Assembly: GCA_038503075.1 (NCBI GenBank) | Contig: JBCAML010000006.1 | Coordinates: 2,046,001-2,110,000 of the forward strand | Source: Gyromitra esculenta | Lineage: Eukaryota > Ascomycota > Pezizomycetes > Pezizales > Discinaceae | Reading direction: 5' to 3' | Length of the DNA stretch: 64,000 bases | Shown: positions 59,254 through 64,000 of the stretch, piece by piece | Layout of the letters: the number at the start of each line of letters is the position of its first letter | Numbering within the stretch: position 1 is the first letter of the stretch | Translations under genes and position numbers: made by a program | Notes under the pieces: generated by a model | Seen by the model: the letters and a program-made list of their open reading frames with translations, nothing else | Database searches by the model: none | What the model was told of the DNA's origin: nothing

Positions 59254-59817
59254 TGTGAGCAAATTCTCGGTAACGACTGTGATTTGTACAGGAATGAGCG
59301 TTGTATAGAAGGAGGGTGGATTTGACTTGGAAAGTTAGAGGCCTTGAAGTACACCTATTTATTCTCAAGCCCGCCCTGGACAGGAACTCCAAATGCCATG
59401 CTAAATGGATGAGCAAGTGACCCTGGCAGTCGCATATACTACCAACATAATCGGTGATGTTACCTTCCTAGGCTCTCAAAATGAACTAAGAAATGGCCCA
59501 GTCTATTTATAATTAGGATTGCGTCTGGTGAATTGAAATTACCATGGCCGTCGCATTATCTCTGAAGAAGGGACACATCACCTGGGCCCGACCAGAGATT
59601 CTATATTTAGAAACGAGCAGGTGACCCAAATAATAGCCTAGGTTCTGTGATGGCCAATTTGAAACCTTTAGCCCAAACTCATACCACTCCACAGATCCCA
59701 ACGTCACCTCGCTCTGCGCGCCCTCACATAAGATCTGCTAGGAGGAGAGGGCCGCGCTATCTCTTGCCCCTGATTGTCCTGAGGGGAGAAATCCTCGCCA
59801 TCAAGGTACCGTATTAT

Positions 59818-59984
59818 CTCGACTATAAAGAACTGGCCTGGACTAGGTTCGACTAAAGTACTTTAATTGAAATTGCTTCATCAGGTGAGTAAGTGCTTGA
59901 TTAGGATAGCAATTCTGATGCTCAGCAACCGTTCCTAACAACTTTTCGAGCTTTTCTGAACCAGGCCAGTTCTTTATAACCGAG
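59818..59984. mobile_element. 167-bp MITE, CTCG-ended
   Basis: Left end CTCGACTATAAAGAACTGGC; right end, reversed, CTCGGTTATAAAGAACTGGC, both continuing CTGG. The flanks read TTAT on the left and TTA on the right, so the target duplication is TTA or TA with a one-base change. No coding content. Confidence 0.75.
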
Positions 59985-60654
59985 TTAATACGACATTCCT
60001 GCAATTTAGGAGGATTCTAATTTTAACCATGAACCCTATTATAGTCCGTGATTTGTTACATTACGTAGCAATAGTAATGAGATCTCCAAAATAGGTAACA
60101 TTGTCGATTAATCTCGTTCCAGCACCTCGTTCCAACACCTATTCAAATTGAAGCTCGATGAAGATATAGCACGTCGGGATGGATATAATGGCTTCCACCA
60201 ATTGCTCCTTCAAGAACAAAGCATAATATGAGTTGATGATGCGACGATATCGTATACGTAGCGATAGCCACGGTCTCAACTATCGACTCGGTTGAAATGG
60301 CGAGAGAATCAGTGAAGGGAAAAAGGTACCCCCCTTCCGACTGTTCAGGGGTTTTCATGCGAGCTCAACCAAAATCTCCCCTGAAAGGATAAAAACTGTT
60401 GCTATCTTGCTATCTCCACGGCTAATCACCCTGTACCTTACTTTAGTAACTAAAGGGACATTTACTCATGGCTTATCACTCGAAGCAGGTGGAGAGGGAT
60501 TCCTAATCGGGAAATTTAGCCAAGCTGTATGGTGCATAATGAATTTGCCTATCAAGAAGTTTCATCACCCTACACTGCATGCGACTGCTCGTATTTGAAT
60601 GACATTTCCGGACTGAACTGGGTTCGCATGGAGGTGCATACCAGTAGAGAAGTA

Positions 60655-60776
60655 CTCGTATTCTCATGACGTTTTTAAAACGGGCTACCTCTGCATCCCA
60701 TATAAAATAGGTAAGTTCAGGGCAGTTTGTATGATATGCGGACCTAGCCCGTTTTAAAACGTCGTGAGAATACGAG
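60655..60776. mobile_element. 122-bp MITE, copy B
   Basis: Left end CTCGTATTCTCATGACGT and right end ACGTCGTGAGAATACGAG are inverted repeats of about 30 bases including AAAACGGGCTA. It is the inverted copy of 51901-52022 with the same length. A TA precedes the left end (60653-60654). Confidence 0.85.
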
Positions 60777-62201
60777 CAGAGGGTGGTAGAGATTTCAACC
60801 AGTCGACTAGCAGTGAACTGTACGATACCTGTAATCTAGCCAATAAAGTGGAAGTGGAAATCGTTGTCATTCAGATCTGGGTCAAAATTATCGAGGCTGG
60901 GGATTTTGAACCTCTTCTAGCCTCGAACTGGTATGCAAGTCAAATACCTTTTTTTTGGTTAAAATTCGCTACTCGGCTGGTTAGAATCTACTTCTTGCTG
61001 CCTCTCTACTGGTCTGCACCAGTTCAGTCCGAAAACGTCATTTAAATACGAGTAACTACACCCATAGGGACAAACTAGGCGAGGCGCATACAAAACTGCC
61101 GAACTAAATAGTGAGAAGCTTGATGCATCTCAAGATAGAACTCGGATACGGAAAGAAACTAACGCTACACTAGCAGATAAAGATTGGTGCATAAAAACTT
61201 GTCAGGAAAACCCGGTTGCAACGTTGGAGAGCTATCTGCCTTTCGTTAGTCTTGCGCTAATCGTCCGGTTGTCCGAATGTCGTCTAATTGGCCCGGAGAG
61301 TGTTCCGCCATGAAGGGGTTGAAACCTGACTCCGCTACACTTGTCTGCAGGGATTGGTACTGTGTTGGCTAACGGCGTTTCATGGTATATCACTCGCATG
61401 ATGAACGTGTGGTCGTGAAACTATTCGTGATGGGGGGAATGTTTGTGTAGAGCTCTGTTAGAGAAAAGTTGCTAAGTGGAGATATGCGCGTACATAATAA
61501 GATGAAACTGCATCATGGAATATCATTTTCTAATATGTTTTGTTGTATCGTGTCCGTATTATATAATTTAGAATCCATGGAGTTTATTTTCCTGAATCTC
61601 CTGATTGGTTCTGCCGAAATACATGTAGAATAGTTTACTACATTTCCAAGTTTACGGGGCGAAATTTGTATGAGAACTATATGTAGTCCTGAAACTAAAC
61701 GCCAACAGCAGTTTGGAATTTTGGACACTCTAGTCCCTGTCATTCAGTTAGAGAATGAATACTAACTAAATATAATGCTGTGCAGAATTAAGGAGCGAAA
61801 AGTCGACTATAACTTGCAAGTGCCCGCAGGCCTTGCACGTCTTATGATATATTGTCCCAAGACTTCAGCGATAAGTCAATAGGTCAATGATCAAAACAGC
61901 GTGTTTATCATACTAGACCTAGTTGTGATCAGAGGTCGGGGAATAAATAGCAGAGAAGAAATAGCTAACTGGAAATGAGATCAAGATCGTTTGGTAAAGT
62001 TGGTAAGTCTCTAATAAAAGGATGTTAATCTCAAGACTCTTTGCTAGAGGTATGACGAATGATTTTTGCATTAAATACACTGTATATATGCACTAGTAGG
62101 GGACTCATCGTTTTATCCTTATTAGATTATTGAAGTACATGGGTGAATCCGTAGTCAAAATATCTTTGCTTCATTAAACCTTTCAACTAAACGATTAAGT
62201 T

Positions 62202-63851
62202 TTACTCCTCATCATCCTCATCATCGTCACTGTCGTCGCTACTCTCTTCTGCGGCGACATCCTCATCCTCCTCCCTCTCCTCTCCGACTTCCATTTCCAT
62301 AGCGCCCAGACATGTAATCCTCCGCTCTGTCGCATAAATACCCACTAATGTCCCTACTTGTTTCTCTTCTGCCCTTTCGTCCTTTTCATCCTTCTCAATC
62401 CTAACTTTCTTCATCTCTCTTCCCTGTTTCGCCGCAGCATCTACCGACGCATCCATATCCCATACCCGCACGACCCCATTGGAGCATGCTGTAATTACAA
62501 ATAGCTTTTGATTGGTAAAAACCGTCGTAAAGTCTTTTATACGCATTGGCATACCAAGGGATTTGCCTCCAAGCACACCAACGAGGTGAGGGGTGTCAAT
62601 GTCAATGAGAGATTCCGTTGTCTCTCCCTTATCTTCGGGGGCGGTGGGTGTGTTGGTCAGATAAAACAGTACCCTGCCGTCCTCAGTTGAGATGGCAAGA
62701 ACTTCCTCAGAGCCTTCCGCAGCATTGGTAGCTGAACGAGTTATGGTTGTGGGAAGTGTTATGTACCGTATCTGATGGATTTTGGAGCTTGGAGCGGTTG
62801 AAATCCGTAGTTTCGGTTTCGAGTCTGTGCCAAAAACAACTACGCCTCTTTCGAAGGCAACTGCATATTCGTTGCCATCTGCGCTCCACTCTACCTTTGC
62901 GCCCTCACGCCCGAACTGAGGTGGCACATCGTCACGGCCAAACATTAAAACACCAGCTTTACGCCCCGTCATTAAGTTCCACATTCGTACGCCTCGCTCT
63001 CCCTTCCCTACCGATAGGAGAATTTTCTGGGACGGATGTAAAGCGATATCATTGACACCGCCTGCACCACCGCCGTACCCACCCTCTGAAGAAAACGTCT
63101 CGATTCGAGGGCCGTAGCCGTCAGTGTAGGTTTTCGATGAGAAGTTGATAGGACGTGCTTTTGGCTTCGGGCATTTCAACGTTGACATCAACGCCCAGTC
63201 GCGGGAACGGAGAATGTGGATCTGTCCATCCAAACCAGCGGAAATGAGTTTGGAGCGGGTAGGAGTAAAGACGAGAGCAGTGGGGGTGTTGAGATGGTGG
63301 GAGAGGGTGCCAAGATGCTTGTTATTCGGGTTTGAGGCATTGGCTGTTGAGGCAGCTTTCAGAGGTTTCTCTGAAGGTGTATTGGGATTGAGAGTTGAGG
63401 TGAGGGTGTAGAGGTTGATGTGTTCGTCTGCTGAGGAAGTAGCGAGGATCCGTTTTTTAGAGTTAGTGCCTGAGAGGGCTGGAGAAACAGTGAGGGTTTG
63501 GATGGGGGAGGTATGAGCAGTGAATAGGAATGAGTCGGTGAAGGTGGCTGGGAGGGAGATTGAGTTTTGGTCGGTGGAGGTCGGTGGAGGCGTGGAATCA
63601 GAGGATCCAGGAATGGAAACGATGAAGCCGTGGAGGGTTTTTTCGTAGGAACCCGTGATGACCTGGAAATTGATGGCAGTGGAAGTATTATCACCTGATA
63701 TTTTCAGATTTCCTACTGGCGGAAGTAGTGGTTTGGTGCTTGTAGTGGTGGTGGTTGTGGGTTTTGTAGTGGTGGTTTTCGCAGAAAGAGTGGAATTGAC
63801 TGGCTTGCTGGCTTTAGGAGCAGCAGCAGAAGTTCTCTTCCGTTTTGCCAT
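62202..63851 (-). CDS. mak11: WD40 ribosome-assembly factor MAK11
   Basis: An intronless 549-residue frame starting MAKRKRTS. After a low-complexity Thr/Ser N-terminus the protein matches the Mak11/PAK1IP1 pattern: FQVITGSYEKTLHGF, FTAHTSPIQTL, ILATSSADEHINLYTL, then LGTLSHHLNTPTALVF, KLISAGLDGQIHI, WALMSTLKCPKPK, VNDIALHPSQKILLSVGKG, VRMWNLMTGRKAGVL, VEWSADGNEYAVAF and NGVVRVWDMDA. The C-terminus is highly acidic (a Ser/Asp/Glu tail), as is usual for nucleolar assembly factors. MAK11 works in 60S subunit assembly in yeast, linked with Rlp24 loading. Several insertions between blades are longer than in yeast. Confidence 0.92.
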   Translation of the reverse strand: MAKRKRTSAAAPKASKPVNSTLSAKTTTTKPTTTTTTSTKPLLPPVGNLKISGDNTSTAINFQVITGSYEKTLHGFIVSIPGSSDSTPPPTSTDQNSISLPATFTDSFLFTAHTSPIQTLTVSPALSGTNSKKRILATSSADEHINLYTLTSTLNPNTPSEKPLKAASTANASNPNNKHLGTLSHHLNTPTALVFTPTRSKLISAGLDGQIHILRSRDWALMSTLKCPKPKARPINFSSKTYTDGYGPRIETFSSEGGYGGGAGGVNDIALHPSQKILLSVGKGERGVRMWNLMTGRKAGVLMFGRDDVPPQFGREGAKVEWSADGNEYAVAFERGVVVFGTDSKPKLRISTAPSSKIHQIRYITLPTTITRSATNAAEGSEEVLAISTEDGRVLFYLTNTPTAPEDKGETTESLIDIDTPHLVGVLGGKSLGMPMRIKDFTTVFTNQKLFVITACSNGVVRVWDMDASVDAAAKQGREMKKVRIEKDEKDERAEEKQVGTLVGIYATERRITCLGAMEMEVGEEREEDEDVAAEESSDDSDDDEDDEE

Positions 63852-64000
63852 TGTTATTCTGATAGACTGCAGAAACTGCAGGGCTGTGGGGAATTTTCTG
63901 GTGATGGGTGGTGTTTTTGGTGGAATTCAACTCGCCCTGCATTAGCGGAGCTGGGAATGTGAATGTTTTTTCACCGCCAAGATTTCGCCACGTGACGGCG
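63852..64000. promoter_or_regulatory. mak11 upstream region (window edge)
   Basis: 149 bases upstream of mak11, partly G/T-rich. The window ends before any neighbouring gene. Confidence 0.4.

Larger units (their letters stand above)
59254..62201. other. gene-free region with two MITEs
   Basis: Elements at 59818-59984 and 60655-60776 are listed separately. Near 61031-61049 AAAACGTCA...AATACGAG, followed by TA, resembles a single end of the 60655 family. The remaining frames are short and lack any family signature. Confidence 0.45.

Overview
The window looks like nuclear DNA of a filamentous ascomycete (Pezizomycotina). Most genes carry short spliceosomal introns of roughly 50-90 bases with GT...AG ends, and the recognised housekeeping proteins (SLX9, ERJ5, MAK11, PRA1 family, TERT) have the form I associate with that group. 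A leotiomycete is my weak guess; the sequence does not prove it. No rRNA, convincing tRNA, CRISPR or bacterial-type signal was seen.

Layout. 1.2-4.2 kb: a divergent pair, a WD40-cyclophilin (-) and the ribosome-assembly factor SLX9 (+), sharing a 195-base promoter. 5.2-8.2 kb: two convergent intronless paralogues of an unrecognised family. 9.1-9.5 kb: a small charged coiled-coil protein. 12.2-18.2 kb: a 1923-residue DH-BAR-SH3 Rho guanine nucleotide exchange factor (-). 19.8-24.7 kb: a complete telomerase reverse transcriptase gene in 11 exons (+). 25-27.4 kb: a hypothetical protein and a collagen-like gene broken by one in-frame TGA. 29.6-31.9 kb: a TBC-domain protein that lacks both catalytic finger residues. 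33.2-35.1 kb: a nine-exon class-C J protein with a DnaJ-X domain (-). 35.1-41.3 kb: gene-poor DNA holding several short inverted-repeat transposons. 41.3-42.6 kb: the ER J protein ERJ5 (-). 44.7-46.6 kb: a PRA1-family membrane protein followed after only 2 bases by the start codon of a coiled-coil protein. 47.2-48.4 kb: a degenerate tandem array of about 200-base units. 49.6-51.2 kb: a protein with a very Lys/Ala-rich tail (-). 53.8-55.7 kb: a tandem duplicate pair of small Cys/His-rich proteins (-). 56.9-59.3 kb: a protein combining a FAR1/WRKY-GCM1-like zinc finger, an F-box-like segment and ankyrin repeats (-). 62.2-63.9 kb: the WD40 ribosome-assembly factor MAK11 (-).

How the genes relate. 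Core genes for ribosome assembly (SLX9, MAK11), chaperoning (two J proteins, a cyclophilin), membrane traffic and GTPase control (PRA1, TBC, RhoGEF) and telomere maintenance (TERT) are interspersed with AT-rich, MITE-bearing stretches that hold the unrecognised and apparently lineage-specific genes. I see no biosynthetic cluster. The most original items are the tandem Cys/His pair, the zinc-finger/F-box/ankyrin fusion, the convergent paralogue pair, the TBC pseudo-GAP, the stop-interrupted collagen-like gene and the families of CT[CT]G-ended MITEs.

Exon boundaries were derived by hand from splice signals and reading-frame phase. They are internally consistent, but no transcript or database was consulted.
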